Assembly: GCA_958510825.1 (NCBI GenBank) | Contig: OY294045.1 | Location: 94,176,988 to 94,240,987 of the forward strand | Direction: 5' to 3' | DNA: 64,000 nt | Source of the DNA: Brachypterus glaber | Lineage: Eukaryota; Arthropoda; Insecta; Coleoptera; Kateretidae | Shown here: piece after piece, positions 10,383 through 22,267 of the stretch | Layout: every line of letters begins with the position of its first letter | How positions within the stretch are numbered: the first letter of the stretch is position 1 | Made by a program: the position numbers and the translations under genes | The notes under the pieces: model-generated | The model's database searches: none | The model's input: the letters and a program-made list of their open reading frames with translations, nothing else | What the model was told of the DNA's origin: nothing

Positions 10383-10582
10383 NNNNNNNNNNNNNNNNNN
10401 NNNNNNNNNNNNNNNNNNNNNNNNNNNNNNNNNNNNNNNNNNNNNNNNNNNNNNNNNNNNNNNNNNNNNNNNNNNNNNNNNNNNNNNNNNNNNNNNNNNN
10501 NNNNNNNNNNNNNNNNNNNNNNNNNNNNNNNNNNNNNNNNNNNNNNNNNNNNNNNNNNNNNNNNNNNNNNNNNNNNNNNNNN
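10383..10582. other. Assembly gap (200 N)
   Basis: A run of exactly 200 N, probably a nominal size. Any open frame read across it is meaningless. Confidence 0.99.
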
Positions 10583-10595
10583 TTATGTTATATGT

Positions 10596-10713
10596 TATAT
10601 GTTATGGAACGTACATGTATTACGTAACGCAAATTTTGATCATTTTGGACCCCCCCCCTGTAACGCTATTTTCCTATACCATTAGCATGGGCGTAACACT
10701 CCAAAATGATGAT
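10596..10713. mobile_element. GGGAACGTTC-type MITE, decayed copy
   Basis: Contains ATTACGTAACGCAAATTTTG, a C-run, TGTAACGCTATTTTCCTAT and GGGCGTAACACTCCAAAATG, matching the MITE at 24966-25098 and the inner parts of the hAT elements at 50058 and 54718. Only one end is recognisable. From 10714 to about 11455 I see only AT-rich unique-looking DNA. Confidence 0.5.
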
Positions 10714-11458
10714 GATGCATCAGGCCGAATTACTGTGAACTTGACTCTACAAAAAAGTAAGACAATCGGTATAATATTGTGCATTTATTACATATTGTGT
10801 ACTTGTATCTTTTACAAAAAAAGACTTAAATTGTGTACCTCTGTATAATTATTAGAAGGGCTACTAAGTTATGAGAGATATTTTAAATAAATTATAGATA
10901 TTATTTAGACATCTAAAATATTTCAGCCTGGATAAAATTAATTTTTGAAAAATTAAAGTAAACCCACTCTGTCCTCCATTTTTAATATTTTTTTATAAAA
11001 AGCTTTACAATTAGGTATTCATTTAAATTTGAATTTATAACTTAATTATAATATTATGTTACAACATGTTTTATTAAACTGTTGAAATGTTTGCTAATAA
11101 ATAGCATCATTATAGCATCAATAAATCAAGCTTATTAAGTCATATCTAATAAATTTAATTTCTAAATAATCGTTGACGTTCTATTCCTTAAACGTATTAT
11201 TTGTAATTTAGAAAAACATGTTATAAGAATAATGATTTATCAAATGTAATTGAGTAGAAATTCGCTTCAAGCGCTCAGAAAAACTGGACATTTTTCCGAT
11301 TTTTTTTTTTTGTTATTTTTACTACAAAAATGTAATGTAATGTAATTCAACATTAATCTATAACCTGTTATTATATTTTCATTTATGTAGTAAAATATCT
11401 TAATATTTGTAACAAATATAAATAGCTTTCCAACATTAGCTCTTAAGGATAAATGGTT

Positions 11459-12165
11459 ATTTTTTTCACTACCAGCCTAAGAGCACATCTTTATTACTGT
11501 TCTTTTCATTGGTAGAAATATTACTTCTCTACCTATGACGTCAGAGGTTCTAAAAATAATGAAATTGCACCATGGTTAATAATGAATTTTTATTCAGCTG
11601 TTTTGGCATCTGACTTTTTGCTTAATTATTCAATCACATTGCTATTTACAAGTGTCTTTAGGCACCAAATTTATTTATTGCATGATAAATTAAAAAATAT
11701 TAATTAAATTAGTACATATAAAACATGTTTTACAAAAAAACACTTCGAAAAGTGAAAATGATTGGTCCATCATATTCAACCATAGATTATACAACCCATA
11801 TATTACCGTAAGGATCATAGATTACTAGAGGTACAATCCCCATAAATTGATTTTTGAGGCAATAGATTCTCCCTCACAGTTTTCGCCTGTCCCCTTATTT
11901 CTGGGGGAGTACCAGAATCATCACTTTGCATTTCACTTTCCATTTTTATATATTTTATTACACTCAACACGGAAACACTTTCTAACTTAATAATTTTAGC
12001 AGATCAACAGAAAATTTCTGCCAGAAATGTCAAGTTATTCATTTGTTTTTTTTTAATGGCCGGGAACGGCCAGCGTGATATTTTAAATTTATAAGCTTTT
12101 TCATTAAATTTTAGTAAAATAAATAAATAAATAGCTAATTAATTGTACTGGTAGTGAAAAAAATA
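11459..12165. mobile_element. Possible TIR element
   Basis: ATTTTTTTCACTACCAG at 11459-11475 recurs inverted (CTGGTAGTGAAAAAAAT) at about 12148-12164, some 700 bp apart. No ORF or internal repeat is seen. The TIR pair is the only support. Confidence 0.35.
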
Positions 12166-12174
12166 CTATATTTT

Positions 12175-12284
12175 CCACGTGAGTGAAGATTTAACATTTT
12201 AGACCGCGTCTTGCGGGCTTCGCGCTAGCGCGCTCATCCCGCAATTTGGCGCAGGTCAAAAATGTTAAACTTCTCTCACTTGGT
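12175..12284. repeat. CpG-tipped hairpin (single copy here)
   Basis: Arms of about 50 bp pair CACGTGAGTGAAGATTTAAC with GTTAAACTTCTCTCAC and close on the GC-rich tip CGCGCTAGCGCG, flanked by TTGCGGG / CCCGCAA. It has the same architecture as the hairpins at 3638, 7112, 13252 and 53318 but no sequence similarity in the arms. 12290-12720 holds nothing recognisable. Confidence 0.55.
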
Positions 12285-12723
12285 AAATAATATACTATTA
12301 ATAAGGCTAATAAATATATAATATTCCCAAATATCTGCCTATGAAATAACACATTTATTTAACATAAAGAAATTGTATGACAATTAAAGGTTTTTCAGCG
12401 GTTTCAAAATATTACATCATAACTTAAAAACTCTGCTATTGACAAAGTGACGTCCGCCCTTTGAGAACCAAGCCACAGAATTGTACTTTAATTTTTGTTA
12501 AAAAAATGCAACATTTCATGTGCGTCCTTAAATATTAAAGTACTTGACTTTAGCACTATAGTCTTTTTAACAAAAGTTATAGTACATTTGTTACTGAATA
12601 TTAATATGATATTTATTTTTGTCAGTTGAAAATAAAATCGTAGCAACTTGTTAAAAAAAATTGCCAACTAAACGCAAAGGTTATCAAATAGACCCATTCG
12701 TACTTTTATGAAAAAATAATATT

Positions 12724-12866
12724 TTTTCTACGACTGCTTTAGAATACACACACTTTTCAAACACAGAATGAATCCATTCTAGCTCTAGATACTGAATGAG
12801 TATTCCGTATCAAGTGTTAGAATAAGCACATGTAGTGCCATCTCTTGTTTATAAAAGTAAAGAAAA
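12724..12866. repeat. Dispersed repeat, copy 2 of 2
   Basis: Second copy of the 3142-3288 repeat, with a short deletion after CTTTAGAAT and otherwise colinear. Function and class are unknown. 12870-13250 is featureless AT-rich sequence. Confidence 0.6.
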
Positions 12867-13251
12867 CTGTAGCAAAATTAGCAAAAAAATATATATTTTG
12901 CCATGAAATATTGAATAATTTAATGCAATTTCAAGTTTTGCGTTAAAATTACCAAAAAGTTTATTAGTTTTTCTTAATATTTGACCAGTTTTTTATCAAT
13001 TTAGTTCAAAAAATTAAAACTGCTCCATCTATTGTTAAATATTTAAACCTGATATGTGTCACAACAATCTGACATAACCTTCAATTTTTGCATTATAATT
13101 TGTAAATATGTGCTAAAATTAAATAAAAATCTTTTTTAAGTACTGATTGGATAAAATTAGTCACAAAAAACATTGTTTTTAACCTTGTCCGCAGTTTAAT
13201 GCCATACAGTGTTTCATATTTGCAGTCGAAGAAAAAGCATAGTCTACAATA

Positions 13252-13355
13252 CGTATGGAATAGTCATTCCGCGCTCGCGGGACCGTCATACTCGCCTACC
13301 GGCTCGTATGACAAACATTCCGCTCGCGCGGAATATTGTCTATTCCATACTAGTT
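13252..13355. repeat. CpG-tipped hairpin (single copy here)
   Basis: Imperfect inverted repeat with outer arms TATGGAATAG / CTATTCCATA, inner CGCGCTCGCGG / CCGCTCGCGCGG and a GTCATACTCG / CTCGTATGAC stem around the loop CCTACCGG. It is very CpG-rich against AT-rich surroundings. No ORF here is credible. Nothing else is recognised to 14250 apart from an (ATT)n run at about 14120-14142. Confidence 0.55.
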
Positions 13356-14252
13356 ATAGAATATACTATTCTAGTCATGTTTAACCAAATTATGTAGATT
13401 AAAATAACAACCTTTTAGAAAACATCGAAGTATGGGAAAATTAATATTGACAATCGGAACAATAGCAACAATTTGCTAATACAGACGTTACAAAATTATG
13501 TCAGGAATTTAAACGGGATGTGGCATTCAAATGATTTTCAGTTTGTTGGGTTGGCAGCTAGTTGTATCGGATAGACACAAAGTTCGTCGAAACGTTCTTG
13601 TAAAGCACAATCGGTTAGTTAAGTTAGTACGGCAAAATCGTAGCTTTAATTACAATTGACTGTCAGTAGGGCACTGCGATGCAGTAAGAGAAATTAGGGT
13701 GAGAACGAACACATTAGTTTTTAACCCAAAGAACATGAGTTGAGTTGACCCAGCTTTAATTAAAAAATATATATATACTAGTTTGAATGTAACTTTTTTT
13801 TAAACGCAAAGTAGTAAAGAAATTCTGTTACTCAAACACAAGTTCTAAAAAATTCTACCAATACAGGTTAACTTAATTCTTATTGAGGCACACCATGAGT
13901 ATAACTAGTTATAATATTCAGTGGTACCAAAAAATATTCATACCATTTAATGAATAACTAATGCCTTATCTAAAAAAGTTATAAATGTAAAATTCAAGAA
14001 TGAGAATATTAAAAAATTATATAAAATAAAGTTTCCCAAAAAAAAACCTACACACTAAAGTCACTTCCCCTTTAACCGAAAATTACACCAACCTTCGATT
14101 TTTAAATAGGACACCCTATATATTATTATTATTATTATTATTGAATTATAAGGGCAGAGGAGAAACCTATATGCCCAAGTGAATAAAAATATACAAATAT
14201 AAATATTTAAATTTTACGCTTCATTCTAGTACAATGAGTACATGAGTACAAT

Positions 14253-15440
14253 TAGGGTTTCCAGTCCCGAAATTCGGGATCCCGAAAGTTCGGGATATCC
14301 CGAAGATTTTTGAATCCCGAAATCCCGAAAAATCCCGAAAATCCCGAAAATCCCGAAAAAAAATCCCGAAAATCCCGAAAAATTAGAATTTATTTTTTCA
14401 CCTCGAATCGGGTTACTCGATATGTAATTGTGATTTGCGTATAATATTTTTTGTTTACGATGGTGAAAATGCACCTTTAAAGAAGGTCATAGTCTATGAC
14501 TCAAGACCTAACGAAACAATTTCTTGGAAAACGGGCTGAGCATTTTCGAAGAACTGTTTTGAATAACCTACAGAATTTCTTTAAATTTGCAGTCGTTGTT
14601 GATCCATGGTGTGTGTATATGTGCTAAAAAATAAGTTAATTTTTAAACAAAAATTAATTTTAATTTTGATTTAATTATGTTTGTATAAATATTTTATTTC
14701 AAGTAAGGTCTTATTTAGTAGGTGGGTTAAGAGTATTATTGAATTTTTTCAGAAGTTTTGAAAAAATCTAGAGGTCGCTCATGGCCATTTTTTTAAAAGA
14801 TATGTTTCTTAAGCTAATAAAAAACATAATTTTAATTCAAAATTTTTAAGTTTGTTTATAATTACTTTTATATATATTTTTTTATATGAATTTATATTTT
14901 AATTTGGTTTGTTTTGTTTTGTTGGTACTACCAACTTGGATGTAACTTTTTATTTAATTTATTTGTTTATCTTTTAAATAGTATGTTTTTTTAACTTTTT
15001 ATTTTATTTATTTATTTTAACTTTTAAAAAGTTTGTTTTTTTTTTAACTTTTTATTTAATTTATTTATTTTAACTTTTAAAAGTTTGTTTTTTTTTAATA
15101 ATAAATATTTTACTGAATATTTATTTTTTTTTTCGTGATGCACACATACAATTTGTATATAAAAATTTTTTTTTTGCTTTTATTAGTGTTAATTTATTTT
15201 TTATTTATTAAATTATTTAATTTAGTAAAATATAAATTTAAATAAAATATGGTTAATACTGGTTATTTAAATAAAAGTTTTTGGTTTAAATTTTATAATT
15301 TTATTTATTTAATATAAGAAAATTAATTTCTGATGAAATGAGACATTTTTAAATTTCGGGATCGGGATCGGGATCGGGATCCCGAACTTTTTGAAATTTT
15401 CGGGATTTCGGGATCGGGATCCCGAAACCTGGATTCCCTA
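14253..15440. mobile_element. Non-autonomous hAT element with 8-bp TSD AGTACAAT
   Basis: AGTACAAT lies at 14245-14252 and 15441-15448, with termini TAGGGTTTCCAG and (inverse) TAGGGAATCCAG. The 8-bp TSD and YAGGG-type ends are hallmarks of hAT. Subterminal regions carry many TCCCGAAAA units on the left and CGGGAT units on the right. The roughly 1-kb interior is extremely A+T rich and has no transposase frame. It inserted beside the fold-back at 15447-16246. Confidence 0.85.
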
Positions 15441-15446
15441 AGTACA

Positions 15447-16246
15447 ATGATACCAAAAAAGTGAAATTTCAAAATTGAAGTTTTTTTTATTTAATTTTTA
15501 GTTTTTATCATCTATATAAACATATGTACATGTATATATTTTATCTACCTATTATAGGTATACCATAATTACTTAAAATAACTTGAAATGTTCTAAGTAA
15601 CCCTGAAAAAATATTTTTTTTTAAATTTTTGAAAAAATAAAAATATCATCAGCAATTGTCACATAAATTTACTCATTAGTGATTTTTTTTAATACTGGAC
15701 AGAGTCCGGAGCCCACGCCCAGTAGAATTTTTTTTATTACTTCACCGTTGACACTTTGTACATTTGTTCTTTATGTCCAGTCAAACAACTTCTTACATAA
15801 GAAAATTCTCGGTAGCGGGCGATTTTTTTTTGGACCAACCCTTAACTTCAGGGCGCCCGACAACGGTATTGCCAGAAAATTTTTGTCGGACAAGGTTACC
15901 ACTTGATTTTAAATATTTTTGTTAAATGATCCTAAAAAAATTCTACTGGGTGTGGGCTCCTGGACTATACCCAGTATTAATCACTAATAAGTAATTTTAT
16001 GTGACAACTGCTGATGATATTTTTATTTTTTTCAAAAATTTGAAAAAAATTATTTTTTCAGGGTTACTTGGAACGTTTCGAGTTATTTTAAGTAATCATG
16101 GTATACCTATAGGTAGATATAATATACACGTACATAATATGTAGGTACATATATATTATGTACATATTATATATATTAAGATGATAAAAACTAAAAATTA
16201 AATAAAAAAAACTTAAATTTTAAAATGTCACTTTTTTGGTATCATT
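15447..16246. mobile_element. Fold-back element, about 800 bp
   Basis: Arms of about 290 bp face each other: ATGATACCAAAAAAGTGA at the left and TCACTTTTTTGGTATCAT at the right. Inner landmarks are CATCAGCAATTGTCACATAA / TTATGTGACAACTGCTGATG and AGTCCGGAGCCCACGCCCAG / CTGGGTGTGGGCTCCTGGAC. The loop is about 15740-15930. A small open frame across the loop has no recognisable features. Confidence 0.65.
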
Positions 16247-16756
16247 ATACTTAGAATAAAGCGTAGAATTGAAATACTTGAAAACATATAGGGGCAATGC
16301 CCACTGGACATTCTCCCGGTAAAATGCTAAGCCACTACCGAGGCCACTACGGACCTGGCTATTATTAAACACTACTAAAAAATATAATTCAAAATTAATC
16401 CTGAAACAGAACACAAAGGTAAGCTTTGTTAAACAAGAGTCGGAAAACATTAATAATAGAAATGCTCCATTAGCTTTTCCTTATAAATATTTGATCACAA
16501 GAGATATGCCGATGTTCAAAGCCTACATAGATGTTATGTTGTATTAGAAAACGCAGACGAAAAATATAATGGATAATTTTTTCACTTTTTCACGATTTAT
16601 CCGTTTATTCTCTTTTCTACAGGAAGCTGAATTATAGATTATCATAAAATATTTAAAATATTGTTTACTTTTTTAGGATAATATATTTTTTTAACTTATT
16701 GATCTAAAATACCTGATTTAGTTCCTAACTCAAAAAAAAAATAATGTGTCTGCACA

Positions 16757-18314
16757 TTGAGTAATACCTTGCGTATTATTTTCAATGAATCTTTTAATCA
16801 GGAGTCTTTTCCTACTATTTGGAAACATAGTTTTATAATGCCTGTTCATAAGTCAGGTCCCAGAGAAAACGTTTCTAATTATAGAGGTGGCATTCAATCC
16901 TGTATTCCCAAGATTTTTGATAGCCTTGTAGCTGATAATTTAAAATGGTCATGTAAAGAGCTTTTAACAAATCAACAACACGGTTTTTGCCAAAATCTCT
17001 AATCTCTTAGTGTATAATAAATTTATTTTAGACGTTATAGAAAATTTAAATGGACAAGTGGATTCCATCTATACAGATTTTTTTAAAGCCTTCGATAGTG
17101 TAGACCATTCAACATTATTTATTAAACTATTAGAGTTTGGTTTTAGCGTTCATTTTGTGAATTGGGTGGAAAGTTTTGTTTCAGGTCGAACGCAAGCAGT
17201 AAAACTTGGTACGAGGGGTTTATTTATTGGACAATCCTTGTACACCTATCCAACAATCTTCTACAATCCTTGACAATTCCTTGTTATACAATCATCTAAA
17301 ATCCTCCTCAATCCTCCACAACCATCTAAAATCTTCCACAATAATCTGAAATCTTCCCACAATCTTTAACAATCTTCATTAAAATTTAGTGCAATCTTTC
17401 ACAATCTTTTTGACAATCTTCCACAATCCTTTGATTTTCACAATCCTTGTACACTTTTTTTTCAATAAATAAATCCCTCGACTTGGTATATTTATTTCTT
17501 TCATAATTTCGGTTACGTCTGGCGTACCCAAGGGTCACATTGCGGCCCTATATTTTTTCTCATTTTTATTAATGATATTGTTAAAAAAATTCGCCATAGT
17601 GAATTTGTGCTGTTTGCAGACGACCTGAAATTTTACCGACACATTTCTAGCATCAATGACGTATATCTTTTGCAGAGACTTGTAGAGTGGTGAACGAAAA
17701 CCGACTATTTTTAAATGTAAAAAAATGTCAAACAATGTCATTTTACATGGGTAGAATTAAGGTTAATAGCTCGTACACCATCGATAATACTGTTCTAATA
17801 TCTGTTGATACAATCAAGGATCTTGGGATTACATTGGATCACCAACCAACTTTTATCACGCATATTAATAATGTTACACTTAAAGCTTCCAAAATGCTAG
17901 GGTTTGTTAAAAGAAACTGTCGTGAATTCTCAGTTGGGTCAGTGTTAAATGTTTACACTTCTTTAGTTAGGTCCCATTTAGAATATGCATCTATGATTTG
18001 GTTATAATGTTCATATAGATAAGTTGGAATCAATTCAGCGTAACATGCTAAGATTTTGTGCTGTGAAAATTAATACGCCAATTTATGATCATAATTACCA
18101 CCATATTTATACAGCTTTAAATGTTAAAAAACTTAAGAATAGAAGACATAAATCCGATTTATTCACACTTTTTAAATTAGTTAATAATTCCATAGACTGT
18201 CCGGATCTATTGTGTCAAATTCAGTTTAATATTCCTGTAAGAAATCTTCGTAGAGCAACACCAACTTTTTATATTCAGTTTCACCGCATTTGGTATAAAT
18301 TCACCCTTAAATAG
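16757..18314 (+). pseudogene. LINE reverse transcriptase pseudogene (CR1/Jockey group)
   Basis: Decayed RT read in several frames. First comes FPTIWKHSFIMPVHKSG and NYRG (RT fingers), then a frameshift near 17000. Next are YTDFFKAFDSVDHSTLF (motif A) and VNWVESFVSGRTQAVKLG. The MITE follows, then GVPKG (motif B) and FADDLKFYR (motif C, about 17615), with frameshifts between. After that come KDLGITLDHQPTFITHI, MLGFVKRN and a stop near 18006, then a last piece IESIQRNMLRF..FNIPVRNLRRATPTFY. Multiple frameshifts and stops make it inactive. The KDLG..HI..LGF.KRN series links it to the RT at 30938-31825. Confidence 0.8.
17212..17480. mobile_element. MITE with ATTGT-rich minisatellite core, copy 1
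   Basis: TIR CGAGGGGTTTATTTATTG / CAATAAATAAATCCCTCG is flanked by ACTTGGTA at 17204-17211 and 17481-17488 (perfect 8-bp TSD). The interior is a degenerate array of CAATC-type words (CTTCCACAATC, CATCTAAAATC). It inserted into the LINE RT between motifs A and B. The second copy, at 39219-39476, lies in the opposite orientation. Confidence 0.8.
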
Positions 18315-18391
18315 AACTATGAACTTGGCTAATAAGTACAGTAATTTAGATTTTTTTAGTTAATCCTTTAATTCGTTTAAAACTTATGGCT

Positions 18392-18416
18392 CTGAAGAGT
18401 GCTAAAAAGCACGAAA
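18392..18416 (+). other. Hammerhead-like core motif in LINE 3' UTR
   Basis: CTGAAGA, stem GTGCT-AAAA-AGCAC, then GAAA, matching the CUGANGA / helix II / GAAA arrangement of hammerhead ribozymes. I could not find convincing helices I and III or a cleavage site, so activity is not claimed. The same layout recurs in the PLE 3' ends at about 8774-8804, 9422-9452 and 36000-36031. Confidence 0.3.
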
Positions 18417-19256
18417 TCGATCAGTCACTTCGGAGGGACGACTGCGTTAATCAAACAAAAGTCGTTTTAAGGAATAGTAAAATGTTTTATATAAAACTTA
18501 TGTTAATAAACTCACTTTTTAATTTTCAGTTTTTAATTTTGTCACTATTATAAAATATTGTTATAACTATTTCATGTTAAATTTTAGTTTTAGTATCATA
18601 TATTTTTTTATAACATTTTTTTTACATGTAATATATCATGTATTGCTATTATGTATTGGGGATTTCCCGTTAATAAATAAAATAAATAAATAAATAAATA
18701 AAAATACGTATTCAACTCCAATCAAGCACTTGATCTAAATAGTAATTGTTTTTAATAATATTTCTCTGTGTGTATCGGCTACGGCCCTCATGGCTTCCCT
18801 CCTTTAACCGCTTTTCATAGCAGCTATACCAAAATAGTTAAGATTCTAGGATTTAACTTAAACCAACAAATAAAGAAACTAACAATAAACAAAAGCGTGT
18901 AAAAGTATGGATGATTTTTATAGTTATCAGCCATTATTTTTTTTTCTTATGGCCTATATAAGAGTTATACCCACTCAATCATTCTCTACTATTTTTTGTG
19001 CCGCATTAAATCAAAGTGTATCGTTTAAGGTTCCCTATTCGATTTAACCGAAACCAATACTTTTTTTTATTGCACTAAAAGCTTTTTTATACTCGATATA
19101 ATCCATATACGCATACGCGTAATGTACACAATTCGTTTTTCTGTAATTCCATTTTGTTTCAACCGGTGCAGCGGTGATTTGCTGTATTTTTATAGAATAA
19201 TTTTCTTTGTTTGATTATTTGAATACCTGTTTATTATTAAATGAGGTGGTCTTTTA

Positions 19257-19482
19257 TTAAAAATTCTTTATTTAGGCAAAATTTTTAAACTTTGGTAAGT
19301 TATTGACTAATAATATTTGTTAGGTAAAGAAGATATAGCAGATGAGTATTATTTTAAACGCAATACTTTACCAGCGCATCTAGAAATAGGTGCGCCTGAT
19401 AAGAACATTTTAATTTTATTTTCTGTTTTAGATTTTTTATCTATATAAATAATCATTGAGGCGAAATGGCTCAAATTAATAA
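19257..19482 (+). repeat. Dispersed repeat (GAGCCATTTCGCC family), copy 1
   Basis: About 225 bp matching 59000-59222 (inverted) and, in part, 62450-62544. Landmarks: GAGGCGAAATGGCTCAAATT, AGGTGCGCCTGATAAGAACA and CAGCGCATCTAGAAATAGG. The class is unknown. 18720-19256 shows no element. A GC-rich inverted pair (CTTACTTGCTCG..GAGCGCGCTCG) follows at 19527-19600. Confidence 0.6.
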
Positions 19483-19609
19483 CAATGTAAATTACTATAG
19501 CAGTCGCCATTACTATAGACTATTGTGCCTCTTACTTGCTCGCATCCTGCCTTACGAAGGCTAAAGCGTAAGTTGAGAGCGCGCTCGTGTATAGTGAAAA
19601 TTATTACTA

Positions 19610-19800
19610 TATACACGTGCAGTTTTTTTGGCGGAAAGTTAAGGGGATGATTCTACATAACAAAACATGAAAAACCAGCAGAGGAATTTCGGTCCGGAAT
19701 CGAACCCTAAGATAGTTACGAGCCTTTAATATTAAAATTAGGGTTTTCAAGTAATAACTCTGGTACCCTTTGAGCTAGAGCGGTGAGGTTTTGCATGTAT
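19610..19800 (-). mobile_element. tRNA-derived SINE (reverse strand)
   Basis: Minus-strand A box TAGCTCAAAGGGTA (19765-19778) and B box GGTTCGATTCC (19696-19706) are both close to consensus, about 60 bp apart with an anticodon-arm-like region between. The acceptor ends do not pair and the downstream body is unrelated to tRNA, so a SINE or tRNA pseudogene is likelier than a working tRNA. Confidence 0.5.
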
Positions 19801-19938
19801 GCTAGTATCAATAAGGGCAATTAGTTTATGTTAATTTATTTTTTCGAATCTATCCAGAGGCATGTATTTGAAAATTATAGCAACTCAAATTTCCAATTTT
19901 TATTAAACGCCGAACATTGTAAGCAATATTATATTATA

Positions 19939-21008
19939 CACGGAAAAAAAGGATATCTTGAATCAAAGCAAAACGATCTTGAACCAAGGCCGCCATGGCT
20001 TTCGATATGTTCAACGCCATGACTGTCTTGGATCAAGTCCGCCGTGATCTTTGGTTTTAGGTCCTAGATTTAAGGACATTTCCTTAAATCAAAGCCACTT
20101 AAAACATTTATTTAAGATCATATTATCCTAAGTCAAGTATGTAATTATCTTGATTCAAGATCATATTATCTTTATCCAAGATCATATTATCTTACACCAA
20201 GTCTTGGTTTAAGATAATATAACCTTGAATGAAGATAATTATAATCTTGATTTAATATTATGATTCTCTTGATTCAAGATCATATTATCTTAAACCAAGA
20301 CGTAGTGTAAGATAAAAACTCCAGTCAGGTAAATATTTTGAAAAAATTTCCCACACATGTATAATATTATTTCGCACGCCTATGATATATGATACTTTCT
20401 CACTCTGTTAATCGTGTGAAATTTAGTTTTATAGGTGGTCGTAGGAAAAAGCACTTGTTTTTGAAGAAAAAATTGTTGCAACGCCATTGCAAAATGGCGC
20501 TTATAGGTATAAATTATTACCTACCCGTGAATTTTTTAAGTAAATTTGAAAATCCCCATTGTTTGAGGGTAACAAATACAAATGCGTCCATTTTAAAGCA
20601 GATAAAAACAATGATACACCTTTAAAGACAACTGACGGCAAAAAAAAAACAAACCTAACATCTCTCCCGCGCATATCTTGAACTACTGCGCAAATTGTCT
20701 GCCAGCCAATAATAACAAAGGGCGAGTCTACTGTATATCTACGTGGGGTGAGGCCGGCAAACACTTTACCGTAAGACTACAGGGGGCTTTGAGTCAAGAT
20801 AATAACTCTTGATTCTCTGTTACTATTTTAAATGTCATGCATTGACACAAGGATTTTTCTACCAAGAGAATAATTAAAGGAAACCATAGTCACAGATAAT
20901 CTTAAACCGAGGATACATGATCTTAAAAGAAGATTATTACCTCGATTTAAGATAATATAAATCCAAGATAATTTATTATCCTCTGCCAAGATAACCTTTT
21001 TTTCTGTG
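19939..21008. mobile_element. Fold-back element with ATATTATCTTA motif clusters
   Basis: Ends CACGGAAAAAAAGG..ATCTTG and (inverse) CACAGAAAAAAAGG..ATCTTGG, each next to TA. Both subterminal regions (about 20080-20300 and 20880-20990) are crowded with AAGATCATATTATCTTA-like palindromic words. The middle, 20340-20780, is ordinary sequence with a few non-credible short frames. TA flanks suggest mariner-type mobilisation. Confidence 0.55.
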
Positions 21009-21455
21009 TAGTTGTATATTAAACCGACCTTAACAAAAGGGATGGAATCAGTCTAAAGAATCTTTTATTCTCAACTCGTTCGTTATAAAGTAGCGAAATT
21101 TAAGCCCAAGGGAGCTAGAAATCACTCAAAAAAAATATCTTCGATCCGAATAACTTAAGTGCATTGAAAGTAGCGAATTTTTCACGCATTCACATTCAGG
21201 GGTTATGAGGTGAGAGGTGGAAAGCTCGGTAGCTACGATGATATTTCTTATCAGAGTACGCCTTTTAAACAAATGACGATATTTTTTATAGACGCTTCGA
21301 TTCATTGTACATATATTATCTCTTAAAGATATTTTTTCACAAACGAAGTGTGATTTTATGATTTTATGATTTAAATATTTATGATACAGGCCTATAAAAA
21401 ATTTAGAATAATATTCGTTTGTTTGTTTGTTTAGATATTTAACTACGCGAGTGTC

Positions 21456-21600
21456 TATTTTATTTATTTATTTATTTTATTTTATTAAGTTACATCCAAC
21501 AGTTTAAAACCAATTCTAGGATGAGTCACATCAAAACAAAATTCTTAAGTAAATTACACTAAGGTTAGTTAATATACAAAGAACACAAAGAAAAAAAAAG
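21456..21600 (-). repeat. (TTTA)n run, possible LINE 3' tail
   Basis: TTTATTTATTTATTTTATTTTATT at the left edge looks like the inverse of the TAAA tails of the LINEs here. The following 350 bp have a short minus-strand frame I cannot match to RT. The link to a LINE is inference from the tail alone. 21010-21455 shows nothing recognisable. Confidence 0.3.
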
Positions 21601-21840
21601 TTAATCCAGGTCTAATTGGCGAAATGTACTTTGGACTTTTTGGTCCAGGATGACAGGAGGGTAGGTGGGTTTAATAACTTTATGTTGAATTTTTGTTTTT
21701 TTTTTCATCCACGACTTGTTAAAGTTGGATTTTAAATGTCTCCGCGTTGGTGACGTTTTTGTTTCAGAGCAGCAGAAGTACAGGTAAACCACACTAAAAA
21801 TAAACCTTATTTTAGCATGCACGCAATTTCAGTACAATTA

Positions 21841-22160
21841 AGGGGTGATCACAGGTTTTGTAAATTAATCCCTGATTTTTACCTGATTCCCCTGATAAAA
21901 TTTAAAATTTCCCTGATTTTAGTACACACAAAAATAATTTTTAAACCAATATGAGCAAAAAAATTTAAACATGCTTTCTCTTTTGAATTAAGATTTTTTA
22001 TTTTTCCTTTAATTTTTCTGTTAAATGGGTCGATGGGTTGAACTTTATGAATGATTACTTATTTAAGTAATGATTTATTATGGCAGAGTTTTTTCAGTGT
22101 CCCTTATTTTTCCTGATTTTTTACAGATTTTCCTGTTTTCCCTGATTTGTGGACACCCTG
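21841..22160. mobile_element. TIR element with TTCCCTGATT units
   Basis: The left end GGGGTGATCACAGG and right end CTGTGGACACCCTG (read as inverse of CAGGGTGTCCACA) flank 320 bp. Repeated CCCTGATTTT words sit near both ends. A relative lies at 60886-61465 (CAGGGTGACCACAGG..). CAGGGTG ends suggest hAT. The TSD is unclear. Confidence 0.5.
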
Positions 22161-22267
22161 AATTAAATAAGGAGAAGCGTACGCCTGATATCACGTATCC
22201 AGTATTTCATTGGCAATAGCAATCACGCGTATGCGAAAACGAGGTTTTCCCGAGTTTCATTCCTAAA

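Larger units (their letters stand above)
16745..18705 (+). mobile_element. 5'-truncated LINE, interrupted by a MITE
   Basis: Forward-strand non-LTR element. The RT region is in pieces, followed by a roughly 350-bp 3' UTR ending GGGGATTTCCCGTTAATAAA and an (AAAT)n tail at about 18670-18702. A MITE with its 8-bp duplication splits the RT at 17212-17488. The 3' end resembles that of the reverse-strand remnant at 24310-24965. I found no clear TSD. Confidence 0.75.

Noticed and set aside
10304..10627. 107-codon frame spanning N bases
   Set aside because: Mostly unknown residues from the assembly gap.
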